From Spirochaetaceae bacterium (GTDB taxonomy: Bacteria > Spirochaetota > Spirochaetia > SZUA-6 > Bin103): DNA of 17,661 nt. Positions 6,627 to 13,701 of the stretch are shown piece by piece. The notes beneath the pieces were generated by a model, which did not search any database, was not told the DNA's origin, and was given only the letters and a program-made list of their open reading frames with translations. The position numbers were made by a program, and so were the translations under genes. The first letter of the stretch is position 1; each line of letters begins with the position of its first letter. The stretch spans positions 5,898 through 23,558 of the forward strand of contig JAPPNY010000052.1 of assembly GCA_028818385.1 (NCBI GenBank), written 5' to 3'.

Positions 6627-7385
6627 CTACGGGTCGCTCGGGGGCTGCACCCCTCGTGGGATGTAGGAGAACGATCCTCGTTCGATCCAGCGGCGTTGGG
6701 CGGGAACCTGGACGATGCGGTCCTCTTCCAGCAGGTAGGCGCTGAGCGCGTTGCCGAACACGCAGCCGGAATCGAGTGCGACCAAGCCGGGGCGGGCGCC
6801 GTTCGCGGCCTCCGGGAAGCGCTTGACCAGCAGACCCTGCGGCGCGTCGTGGCCGTACACGATGGGCCTGCCGGGTACGCGGTGGCGCTCGTCCAGGTGC
6901 TCGTGCCAGCGCGGGCCGCTGATGCCGCCGTCGGGCGGCCAGGTGCGGATGGTCAGGAACTGGTCGCGCGTGGTGCCGCCCAGGCCCCGCTCGGGGTCGA
7001 TGCCGGCGTGCACGAGCAGGAAGGCGGACTCCTCGATGTAGAGCGGGAGCGCCGCCAGCCACGCGACCAGCTCCTCGCCCTGCGTGGACAGCACCCGGAG
7101 CGTCTCGTTGCGGTCGCCGTAGGCCGGCTTGGGATCGCGGCCTGCGGCGATTGTGCGGAGCTCGGCGAGCAACTCGTCGTCGTGGTTGCCCATCACCATC
7201 TCCGCGCTACTGCCCCGGATCCTCTGCCAGACGCCGAGCGGGTCAGGCCCGCGCGTGAAGGCGTCCCCGGTCAGGAGCAGCCGGTCCCGGTCAGGGGCGT
7301 ATTCGACCTTGGCCAGCAGGGTGTCGAGCTCCGCGCAGCAGCCGTGCACGTCGCCCACGAATATCGTTCTTCGGTCGCCTCGCAT
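6627..7385 (-). CDS. ApaH-like metallophosphoesterase (diadenosine tetraphosphatase or PPP-family phosphatase)
   Basis: The 252-residue protein shows the PPP metallophosphatase motifs in order: GDVHGC near residue 11, GDAFTRGPD near 40, GNHDDEL near 66, LLVHAGIDPERG near 124 and YGHDA near 173. In protein phosphatases the second motif is GDxxDRG. Here the second aspartate is threonine (GDAFTRGP), which resembles GDLVARGP of ApaH, so hydrolysis of Ap4A-type dinucleotides is more likely than protein dephosphorylation. It is shorter than ApaH (about 280 residues). It starts 34 bp after the methyltransferase gene on the same strand and is probably co-transcribed. A functional link between the two is not obvious. 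Confidence 0.8.
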   Translation of the reverse strand: MRGDRRTIFVGDVHGCCAELDTLLAKVEYAPDRDRLLLTGDAFTRGPDPLGVWQRIRGSSAEMVMGNHDDELLAELRTIAAGRDPKPAYGDRNETLRVLSTQGEELVAWLAALPLYIEESAFLLVHAGIDPERGLGGTTRDQFLTIRTWPPDGGISGPRWHEHLDERHRVPGRPIVYGHDAPQGLLVKRFPEAANGARPGLVALDSGCVFGNALSAYLLEEDRIVQVPAQRRWIERGSFSYIPRGVQPPSDP

Positions 7386-7419
7386 CGGTCCGTTGGCGCG
7401 TGCCGGCTGGCCGGCCGCG

Positions 7420-8481
7420 CTACATCTCCGCGCGCAGCATCTCCGCCGCGCGCGTCATGTTGCCGAGCTTCTGGTAGATCTCGTCGAGCGGGATGTCGAA
7501 GTAGGTGCCGGGCGAGAAGCCGCAGTCCGGGTGCAGCGCCGTGCGCTCCGGGCCGACGATCTTCGCCGTCTCCCGCGCGCGGGCGGCGATCTCCTCCGGA
7601 GTGTCCACCTCGAAGGTCTTCGACGCCACGCAGCCGCAGCCCACGTCCATGCGCTCGGGCAGGCCGCGCAGCAACTCGCGGTCGTAGTCGTCGAACTGCA
7701 GCATCTCGAACATCGGCATGTCGATGTGCAGGCGCTCGAAGCCCGGCAGCATCGTGTCGTAGCGCGGCACCTGGTCCGGCCCGATGTGGCGCTTTCCGCA
7801 CAGGTGCAGGGAGGTGTAGATCCCGTCGATGCCGTCGACCACGCGGTTGAGCGTGTCCACGGAGTCGAACAGCGCGTCTCGGTATGCCTGTGACTCGGGC
7901 TCCTCGGCGTGGACGCCGCCGATGCGCGTGTCGTCGAACTGCACGTAGCGGACCCCGGCGTCGCGCAGCAGCTCCACCTCGCGCCGGATGATCGGCACCA
8001 TGACCTCGATGAATTCGCGCTCGGAGTAGTGCTCGGGCGACTTGACCGGGTCCCACAGGAAGCTGGCGGTCAGGTGCGGCGTCGGCAGCGCCACGCGCAC
8101 GGCTTTGCTGGTGTGGCGGCGCAGCTTGGTCGCTTCCTCCGCGAACAGCCCCTCGCGGGTGGGGGCGACCGGGCCGATGACCGCGTAGCCGACGCGGGCG
8201 TCGTGCCGGAACGAGTCGAGCGGCACCTTGAACTGCTCGACGCCCGTGAGCATCTCGGCGATCACGCCGACGTAGGACTTGCGCCGCCACTCGCCGTCGG
8301 AGATGACGTCGACGCCGGCGGCTTCCTGCAGCGCGGCGACGTAGGGGATGGAGCGGTCCATCAGGTCGAGCAGGTCGCCCTCGCCGGTGCCCTCGACGAG
8401 GTGGCGGTCGACCCGCTCGCGAAAGAACTTCGGCCGCGGCATGGAGCCGACCACGGTGGTCAGGAACGGTCTGTCGAGCAT
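7420..8481 (-). CDS. MetE C-terminal-like (cobalamin-independent methionine synthase family) methyltransferase
   Basis: The 353-residue TIM-barrel protein matches the catalytic half of MetE only; the N-terminal half that shapes the folate site of the 750-residue enzyme is missing. TVVGSMPRP and ISDGEWRRKSY at the start are typical. VQFDDTRIGG (180-189), H226 and C228 in LHLCGKRH, and C320 in LHPDCGFS match the zinc site that activates the thiol acceptor. Stand-alone forms (core-MetE) are known to use other methyl donors such as methylcorrinoid proteins, and some act on thiols other than homocysteine. Donor and acceptor are unknown here. ATG 8481 has no Shine-Dalgarno but has TACACT eight bases upstream. 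It leads a two-gene unit with the ApaH-like gene. Confidence 0.82.
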   Translation of the reverse strand: MLDRPFLTTVVGSMPRPKFFRERVDRHLVEGTGEGDLLDLMDRSIPYVAALQEAAGVDVISDGEWRRKSYVGVIAEMLTGVEQFKVPLDSFRHDARVGYAVIGPVAPTREGLFAEEATKLRRHTSKAVRVALPTPHLTASFLWDPVKSPEHYSEREFIEVMVPIIRREVELLRDAGVRYVQFDDTRIGGVHAEEPESQAYRDALFDSVDTLNRVVDGIDGIYTSLHLCGKRHIGPDQVPRYDTMLPGFERLHIDMPMFEMLQFDDYDRELLRGLPERMDVGCGCVASKTFEVDTPEEIAARARETAKIVGPERTALHPDCGFSPGTYFDIPLDEIYQKLGNMTRAAEMLRAEM

Positions 8482-8489
8482 GGTTGGCC

Positions 8490-8495
8490 AGTGTA
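8490..8495 (-). promoter_or_regulatory. Candidate -10 box (TACACT) for a leaderless MetE-like transcript
   Basis: TACACT on the minus strand ends eight bases before ATG 8481; the intervening GGCCAACC is not a ribosome site. No convincing -35 box is seen. Confidence 0.35.
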
Positions 8496-8574
8496 AACGC
8501 TTGCCGCCGCCCGCGCAGCGCTACCCGTACTCGGGATCACGCGCAGCGCACCATTCTCGAGGCTCATCGTATGG

Positions 8575-8609
8575 CTGATTGAAAGTTCAAGTTGCAATTT
8601 GCCAATCAG
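8575..8609. promoter_or_regulatory. Inverted repeat in the divergent intergenic region
   Basis: CTGATTG at 8575-8581 is exactly complementary to CAATCAG at 8603-8609, and AAA/TTT next to the arms extends the symmetry with a two-base offset. The element is AT-rich in a GC-rich background and lies between the divergently transcribed MetE-like and AAA ATPase genes. It is a candidate operator for one or both; no regulator gene is adjacent. Confidence 0.35.
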
Positions 8610-8621
8610 GGCTCGGTGCCG

Positions 8622-8627
8622 TACGCT
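8622..8627 (+). promoter_or_regulatory. Candidate -10 box (TACGCT) for the AAA ATPase gene
   Basis: TACGCT ends seven bases before ATG 8635, which has no Shine-Dalgarno. It fits the TAnnnT pattern of other leaderless-looking starts in this window. Confidence 0.25.
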
Positions 8628-8634
8628 CTGTCGC

Positions 8635-9837
8635 ATGTTCCGGCGGAACCTGGGTGAGCGCCTCCGGCGTTTGGCTGTCCAGTTCCCGGCGGTATTTCTG
8701 ACGGGGCCGCGTCAATCGGGCAAGACGACACTCGCCAAGTCGGTGTTCGATGGCCACGCCTATCTGAACCTGGAGGATCCCGCCACCCGGGACCATGCGC
8801 TGGACGATCCACGCGGTTTTCTGGCGCTCCACCGCTCGGGCGTGATTCTGGACGAAGTGCAGCGGGCGCCGGATCTCCTGTCCTACATCCAGGTCCGGGT
8901 GGACGACGACCCGACGCCCGGGCGCTACATACTCACCGGTTCCCAGCAGCTTCCCCTGACCCGTTCGGTGAGCCAGACGCTGGCCGGACGGGCGGCGGTG
9001 TGCGTGCTGCTGCCGCTCGGCCTGTCCGAGTTGACCGGAGTGCCGGCCGGCGATCCCTGGAAGCCGGATGAGCCGGGCGATGGCGACTCTTCCGTCCCTT
9101 CCGGGCTGGAACTGGACCGAATCCTGTACCAAGGTCTTTTTCCCCGTATTCACGATCGTGGTCTCGATGCCGCCGACTGGCTCGGCTCCTACTACACCAC
9201 CTACGTGGAGCGCGACGTCCGTGACCTTGGCGGCATCGGCGACCTGGACACGTTCCGCCGGTTCGTGCAGCTCTGCGCGGGCCGAAGCGGGCAGCTCCTG
9301 AACCTCTCGTCACTCGGGTCCGACTGCGGCGTCTCCCACACCACCGCCGGTGCCTGGATCTCCGTGCTGCAGGCGCTGTTCGTCGTGCACCTCCTGCCGC
9401 CGCATCATCGCAACTTCTTGAAGCGCGTCATCAAGAGCCCGAAGCTCTACTTCCTGGATGCTGGTCTGCTGTGCAACCTGCTCCGCATCCGCGAGCCCGA
9501 GCAGATCGCCGTGCATGCCAATCGCGGAGCGATATTCGAGACGTTCGTGGTGAGCGAATACCTCAAGGCGTTCACCTACCGGGGCGTCAGCTCGCCCTTG
9601 TACTTCTGGCGAGATCGCACCGGTCACGAGGTCGATCTGGTGATCGACGACGGCACGCGCCTGCTGCCGGTCGAGATGAAAGCTGGTCTCACGCTCAGCG
9701 GGGCGCTTTACGACGGCCTGGACTGGTTCTGTGCTCGCGGCGAGCCCGCGGCCCGGAACGGCGTGCTGGTGTACGGCGGCGATGAGTGGTTCCAGCGGCG
9801 CGGCCACACCACGCGTCCGTGGCACGCGTGCGTCTGA
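8635..9837 (+). CDS. AAA-family ATPase with C-terminal DUF4143
   Basis: This 400-residue protein joins an AAA_14 P-loop domain to a DUF4143 domain. Walker A is GPRQSGKTT (K30), Walker B is GVILDEVQ (D73/E74), and a sensor-like strand reads YILTGSQQ (98-104). The C-terminus has GHEVDLVIDDG (E332, D334) and PVEMKAG (E347, K349), matching the PD-(D/E)XK-like core of this family. A winged-helix-like region lies between them. Members are widespread, often mobile and mostly uncharacterised; no specific role can be assigned. ATG 8635 is chosen over TTG 8599 because it opens the conserved FRRNLGERLRRLAVQFPAVFLTGPRQ region. The HAD gene follows after 19 bp. Confidence 0.88.
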   Translation: MFRRNLGERLRRLAVQFPAVFLTGPRQSGKTTLAKSVFDGHAYLNLEDPATRDHALDDPRGFLALHRSGVILDEVQRAPDLLSYIQVRVDDDPTPGRYILTGSQQLPLTRSVSQTLAGRAAVCVLLPLGLSELTGVPAGDPWKPDEPGDGDSSVPSGLELDRILYQGLFPRIHDRGLDAADWLGSYYTTYVERDVRDLGGIGDLDTFRRFVQLCAGRSGQLLNLSSLGSDCGVSHTTAGAWISVLQALFVVHLLPPHHRNFLKRVIKSPKLYFLDAGLLCNLLRIREPEQIAVHANRGAIFETFVVSEYLKAFTYRGVSSPLYFWRDRTGHEVDLVIDDGTRLLPVEMKAGLTLSGALYDGLDWFCARGEPAARNGVLVYGGDEWFQRRGHTTRPWHACV

Positions 9838-9856
9838 TACCGCCGTTCCGGCGAGC

Positions 9857-10642
9857 ATGGCGATAACGCACGTCCTGTTCGATCTCGACGACACGCTGGT
9901 CGCCGAGGAGTCTTCTGCGGAGGCGGCGTTCCTGGCGACCTGCGAGCATGCCCGCGAGCGCTACGGCGTCGATCCGCACGCGCTCCACCGGGCCGTGCGG
10001 GAGCGGGCGCGCGAGGCATGGTTTGCGGCCCCGACGAACGCCTACTGCCAAGCCGTCGGCATCGCCTCCTGGGAGGGACTGTGGGCCCGGTTTCCCGGTG
10101 ACGATCCGAACCTGAAGGCGCTCCGGCGCCGGGCACCTGCCTACCGGCGCGAGGCATGGTCGCGCGCCCTCGCAGACTTCGGCGTACGGGACGCGCCGTT
10201 CGCCGAACGGCTGGCCTCCATCTTCCCGGCCGAGCGCAGGGCGCGCCACGTGGTGTTTCCGGATGTCGAGGACACGCTGGTGGCGTTGCACGGAAGCTGG
10301 CGGCTGGCCATCCTCACCAACGGGACCCCCGGCCTTCAGCGCGAGAAGATCGCGGGATCAGGTCTGGCGCACTACTTCGACGCGGTCACGGTCGCGGGCG
10401 AGGTGGGGGTCGGCAAGCCGGACCCCCGCGCGTTCTCCGCTGCCCTGGAAGCGGCCGGCGCGAGGCCCGGCCAGACGGTCATGGTCGGCGACAATCTGCG
10501 TCGCGACGTCCAGGGCGCTCAGCAGGCCGGCATGCGAGCGTTCTGGCTGAACCGCACCGGCCGGAAACCCGAGCTGGACGTGATGCCGGATGCCGAGATG
10601 ACCGCCACGAGCGAGCTGCCGGCGTTGCTCAGGCGCGGATGA
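9857..10642 (+). CDS. HAD-superfamily (subfamily IA) phosphatase
   Basis: This 261-residue hydrolase carries all four HAD motifs: FDLDDTL with nucleophile D9 and acid/base D11, LTNGT with T154, VGKPDP with K187, and VGDNLRRD with D212. The helical cap between motifs I and II places it in subfamily IA with phosphoglycolate-phosphatase-like and nucleotidase enzymes. The substrate is not predictable. The ATG at 9857 gives the conserved MAITHVLFDLDDTL; the in-frame start at 9731 would lie inside the ATPase gene. No strong ribosome site is seen 19 bp after the ATPase stop, so coupling is likely. Confidence 0.9.
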   Translation: MAITHVLFDLDDTLVAEESSAEAAFLATCEHARERYGVDPHALHRAVRERAREAWFAAPTNAYCQAVGIASWEGLWARFPGDDPNLKALRRRAPAYRREAWSRALADFGVRDAPFAERLASIFPAERRARHVVFPDVEDTLVALHGSWRLAILTNGTPGLQREKIAGSGLAHYFDAVTVAGEVGVGKPDPRAFSAALEAAGARPGQTVMVGDNLRRDVQGAQQAGMRAFWLNRTGRKPELDVMPDAEMTATSELPALLRRG

Positions 10643-10720
10643 TTCGGCGGCCGAGATCCTGCAGCTTCGGCGTCGAAGTGAGCTTCGCGTCCTACCGCGC
10701 GTCGGGCTGAGAACACTGCC

Positions 10721-11191
10721 GTGCCCGTACTCGAAGTGAGACGCATGCGCCGGACGGAGTTGACTCGCGTGACCGACCTGTACGTCCGGAGCATCACCAC
10801 CCTGTTGAGAACCATCCTCACGCCGGCCCAGATCCGGACCGACCACGAATACGGCAGCTACTTCGCCGACAGGATCGCCAACGACCACGAGCTGTGGGTG
10901 GCGGTTCGGGGTGGCAGACCGGTCGGGGTGATGGCGATGGCCGGCGAGTGGATCGAAGAGCTTTACATCGACCCGGTCGATCAGCGGCAGGGTGTCGGCT
11001 CCGCGTTGGTCGCGCATGCCAAGGCCTTGTCGCCGAACGCTCTGCGCGTGCTCACGCTGCGAAGCAACGCAGGCGCCTGCCGGTTCTACGAGCAGCATGG
11101 CTTCGTCGCCTACGACCGTGGCCGCAGCCCGCCGCCCGAAGATGAGCCGGATGTCAGGTACCTGTGGCGCCCAGTTAGAGAAACCGTCTGA
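10721..11191 (+). CDS. GNAT-family N-acetyltransferase
   Basis: The 156-residue protein has the GNAT acetyl-CoA fold. WIEELYIDPVDQRQGVGSALVAHA contains motif A with the Q-x-x-G-x-G pyrophosphate loop, and LRSNAGACRFYEQHGFVAYDRG is motif B with the usual N-x-x-A-x-x-F-Y-E. The acceptor is unknown; small-molecule acetylation is commonest for this size. The GTG at 10721 is kept because strand 1 (VLEVRRMR) precedes the ATG at 10745, although GAAGTGAG before that ATG would be a better ribosome site. It lies 78 bp after the HAD gene on the same strand and converges on the propeller gene. Confidence 0.85.
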   Translation: MPVLEVRRMRRTELTRVTDLYVRSITTLLRTILTPAQIRTDHEYGSYFADRIANDHELWVAVRGGRPVGVMAMAGEWIEELYIDPVDQRQGVGSALVAHAKALSPNALRVLTLRSNAGACRFYEQHGFVAYDRGRSPPPEDEPDVRYLWRPVRETV

Positions 11192-11269
11192 ACACGGCGG
11201 CCACCTGCAGACCGATCTCAGGCACTGAAGGCAGAAGTCTGGGGCGTAAGGTGCCCGTCTGCCCGCGGC

Positions 11270-12322
11270 CTACGCACCGTCGGCGCTGGTGGCCGCGGCG
11301 ACCCGCCAGACGCCGCGGGCGTTGGGTGTGGTGCCGTCGCAGCCCTCGTAGACCATCCCGTAGCCCGTGGGCTGACCAGCGACGGTCGGCAGCGGAAACA
11401 CGCACATCTCGGAAGACTTCGCCCGGTCCCATGCGCCGCCGGGGGAGAGCACCGGCTCCGCCGTCCGTTCCCAGTTGAGTCCGTCGGCGGACAGCGCGGT
11501 CATCAGGTGCTGCCCGCCCCCTTGCATCGTCGGCCGGTCGCCGACGTCGGCGACAAAGTAGATCCGGTATCGTCCGTCCGGAAGCACGACGAGGTCGGGC
11601 GCGAACGTGCTCGCGTCCCCCGGAAAGCGGGGACCCGGCTCCATCGCGAACGTCATCCCGTCATGGGAGATCGCGCTGACGATGCCGACCCCGCGCTGCG
11701 TCACGTACATGCGCAGGCGCCCGTCGCCCAGGAAGAGGATGCGCGGCGCCATGATGTTGCTGCCTTCCACCCGCAGCCGGTCGCCCGGCTCGACCTCCCA
11801 AGCGAGCCCGTCGTCGCTGACCGCGCTGCGGATCGAGTTCTGCACCTCCTGCGATCCGGGGCAGCACTCGAAATACATGCGTAGCCGGCCGCTGCCGTCG
11901 GCCGCCGGGCCGACCTCGCTCGACACGACCCGGAAGTCGCCGGCGCCGCCGTCGGCCGCCGACAGGCGCACGCCCGCGTCCGGGCTCCAGGTTGCGCCGT
12001 CGGCCGAGTTCGCGCTGAGGATGCGGGTGGTCGCGTTGCCGTAGTCGTTGGCGCCGGTGGGATTGCCCGCACGCGGCAGGATCTGCGTGTAGTACATCCG
12101 GTAGGTCCCGTCGCCCAGACGCATGACCCGCGGGCTGACCGATCCGCACAGCCCGGTCCGCGTCGCCTGCCGCGGCCACCGGGCGTCGGGAGCAGGGCTG
12201 AGGTCGTCGTCGGCCGGCGCGTCGATGGCCGGCTCGGGGCTCTTCCGCCACGTCGTGCCAGGATCGTGTTCGGCGACGTGCACGGCCGGCACCGGCTCCC
12301 TGGTTCGGGTCAGGTCGATCAT
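11270..12322 (-). CDS. Five-bladed beta-propeller protein, glycoside-hydrolase-like (GH43/GH32-type fold)
   Basis: The 350-residue product repeats a strand of the form G-D-G-x-x-R-M-Y five times (about residues 70-78, 143-151, 199-207, 249-256 and 319-326). Asp-box-like turns SADGATW, SDDGLAW, SHDGMTF and SADGLNW alternate with these strands. This is a clean five-bladed propeller, as in GH43, GH32 and GH130 enzymes. Catalytic acids cannot be assigned safely. There is no signal peptide from ATG 12322, which is preferred over the in-frame 12652 start because that one would read antisense into the isomerase gene. The protein stops after SADGA, inside what would be a fifth Asp-box, so the C-terminus may be truncated. 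TACAGT lies seven bases before the ATG. It is divergent from the isomerase gene. Confidence 0.65.
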   Translation of the reverse strand: MIDLTRTREPVPAVHVAEHDPGTTWRKSPEPAIDAPADDDLSPAPDARWPRQATRTGLCGSVSPRVMRLGDGTYRMYYTQILPRAGNPTGANDYGNATTRILSANSADGATWSPDAGVRLSAADGGAGDFRVVSSEVGPAADGSGRLRMYFECCPGSQEVQNSIRSAVSDDGLAWEVEPGDRLRVEGSNIMAPRILFLGDGRLRMYVTQRGVGIVSAISHDGMTFAMEPGPRFPGDASTFAPDLVVLPDGRYRIYFVADVGDRPTMQGGGQHLMTALSADGLNWERTAEPVLSPGGAWDRAKSSEMCVFPLPTVAGQPTGYGMVYEGCDGTTPNARGVWRVAAATSADGA

Positions 12323-12329
12323 GGCGGGG

Positions 12330-12335
12330 ACTGTA
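12330..12335 (-). promoter_or_regulatory. Candidate -10 box (TACAGT) for a leaderless propeller gene
   Basis: TACAGT on the minus strand ends seven bases before ATG 12322. CGGACA lies 16 bases upstream and matches four of six -35 positions. The intervening CCCCGCC is not a ribosome site. Confidence 0.4.
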
Positions 12336-12376
12336 GCAGGGAACCGACCGATGTCCGGCACAGCCCGCGGTGGTGG

Positions 12377-12382
12377 TATCCT
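12377..12382 (+). promoter_or_regulatory. Candidate -10 box (TATCCT) for the isomerase-acpS-synthetase operon
   Basis: TATCCT is placed 46 bases before ATG 12429, which would give an mRNA leader of about 40 bases carrying the AGGAGGT ribosome site (12418-12424). No clear -35 box is seen. Contrast this spacing with the leaderless-looking genes, whose box is only 7-10 bases from the start. Confidence 0.3.
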
Positions 12383-12428
12383 GCCGCGGACGGCGGCCGA
12401 CACGGGATGGGCCGCGCAGGAGGTGACG

Positions 12429-13277
12429 ATGGAGTTTCGATTTGCCGCGTGCACGGCCGGTATGGACGACGTACCGCACGCCGAGTTGCAGCGCCTGTAC
12501 TCGCAGGCCGGCTTCGACGCCGTGGAGCTCATGCACGGCATGCTCCGGCCGCTCACCGTCGAGCAGGCGGAGGGGCTGGGCGACGAGTACCGCGCCGCGG
12601 GGGTGCCGGTGGAGACCGTGCACCTGCCGTACGAAGGGCCGGCGTTCGACATCGCCGACTTCTACGAGAGCCGCAGGCGCAAGGCGGTCGCGCGCATCCG
12701 CCACGCCATGGAGCGGGCCGCGGCGGCCGGCGCGCAGGCGGGGATCCTCCATCCCTCCACCTCGCGCGAGCCGGTGGACGCGAACGGCTTCGAGCGCTAC
12801 TTCGCGCAGATGGCGGTGAGCATGCGCGAGCTGTTGCGCGAGGCGGAGCGGGTGGACCTGGCGCTCGCGGTGGAGAACCTGCCGCCGGTGCCCGGCCGGC
12901 GCTACGGCTCGGTCCCCGATCACTTCCGCCGCTTCGCGGGCGAGCTCGCCCACTCCCACCTCTGCTTCTGCCTGGACACCGGCCACGCCCTGATGGCCAA
13001 CGGCCACGACGGGACCATCGAGTTGATGGAGGCGATGGGAGACCGGCTGCGCGCCTTCCACCTGTCCGACACCCCGGGCGACCGCGACCTGCACCTGGCG
13101 CCCGGCCACGGCGCGGTCGACTTTCCGCGCGTGTTCGCTCACGCCCGCGGCCTGGACCCGCTGGCCATGTGCATCGAGACCCCGCCGTTCGCGCCCGGCC
13201 CCGACTACGGGGACGACGCCTGGCGGGCGATGGTGGACGAGGTGCGTGCGCTGGCCGCGACCGCGACAGCGCCGTGA
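12429..13277 (+). CDS. Sugar phosphate isomerase/epimerase-like TIM barrel (xylose isomerase-like, AP_endonuc_2 family)
   Basis: The 282-residue protein has the metal-binding quartet of this family in the expected order: E149 in AVENLPP, D183 and H186 in CLDTGHA, H211 in AFHLSD, and E250 in CIETP. Such enzymes interconvert ketoses and epimers, or act on inositol derivatives, with a divalent metal. The exact substrate is not readable. The start at 12429 is secure: AGGAGGT lies four bases before the ATG, the strongest ribosome site in the window. It heads a three-gene unit; acpS follows after 52 bp. Why a sugar isomerase should lie with acyl-activation genes is unclear, unless it supplies a polyol acceptor. 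Confidence 0.87.
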   Translation: MEFRFAACTAGMDDVPHAELQRLYSQAGFDAVELMHGMLRPLTVEQAEGLGDEYRAAGVPVETVHLPYEGPAFDIADFYESRRRKAVARIRHAMERAAAAGAQAGILHPSTSREPVDANGFERYFAQMAVSMRELLREAERVDLALAVENLPPVPGRRYGSVPDHFRRFAGELAHSHLCFCLDTGHALMANGHDGTIELMEAMGDRLRAFHLSDTPGDRDLHLAPGHGAVDFPRVFAHARGLDPLAMCIETPPFAPGPDYGDDAWRAMVDEVRALAATATAP

Positions 13278-13329
13278 TCGGTCGCCTCCTCGCCTCTCCC
13301 GGAGATCGGGTGCCGGCCTGCCGGCGGCG

Positions 13330-13689
13330 ATGAGTCAGCAGGTGCGGACCGGCGTCGACCTGGTGGCGATCGAGTCGTTCGAGCGTTCGCTCCGCCGCGG
13401 CGGCGATCCGTTCCGCCGCCGGCTGTTTCATCCAAAGGAAGCCGAGGGGGCCTCGCCCGAGCGGCTCGCCGGCGTCTTCGCGGCCAAGGAGGCGGCCTTC
13501 AAGGCGCTGGAGCTGCCGGCCGGCCACTGGCACGTGGTCGAGGTCGCCCACCGGCCCGACGGCCGGCCGTGCCTGCGCTTCGCGCCCGAGTACGACGCGT
13601 CCCGGATCGACAGCGTGGACGTGAGCATCACCCACGACGACACGTACGCGTTCGCTTCCGTTGTCGCGCTGTTGCGGAGCGACGCGTAG
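13330..13689 (+). CDS. acpS: Holo-acyl-carrier-protein synthase-like phosphopantetheinyl transferase (AcpS type)
   Basis: The 119-residue protein transfers 4'-phosphopantetheine from CoA to the serine of a carrier protein. It has the AcpS markers: GVDLVAIESFERSL with the metal-binding D10, RLFHPKEAEG, LAGVFAAKEAAFKAL with E54 and K58, and the C-terminal VDVSITHDDTYAFA strand. The size fits single-domain trimeric AcpS (about 120-125 residues). The ATG at 13330 is chosen because the in-frame start at 13246 lies within the isomerase gene. Its stop is 12 bp before the synthetase gene, whose product contains a carrier domain, so it is probably the dedicated activator of that domain. Whether it also serves the cell's main ACP cannot be told from this window. 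Confidence 0.87.
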   Translation: MSQQVRTGVDLVAIESFERSLRRGGDPFRRRLFHPKEAEGASPERLAGVFAAKEAAFKALELPAGHWHVVEVAHRPDGRPCLRFAPEYDASRIDSVDVSITHDDTYAFASVVALLRSDA

Positions 13690-13701
13690 AGGAGGGACCA
13701 G

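Noticed and set aside
10665..10678. CTTCG-GCGT-CGAAG hairpin between the HAD and GNAT genes as a terminator
   Set aside because: Only five base pairs, no U-run, and genes on both sides are on the same strand; could be chance in GC-rich DNA.
11192..11269. Terminator search in the gap between the convergent GNAT and propeller genes
   Set aside because: Only short, long-looped complementarity such as GGGC/GCCC was found, with no U-run; nothing supportable.
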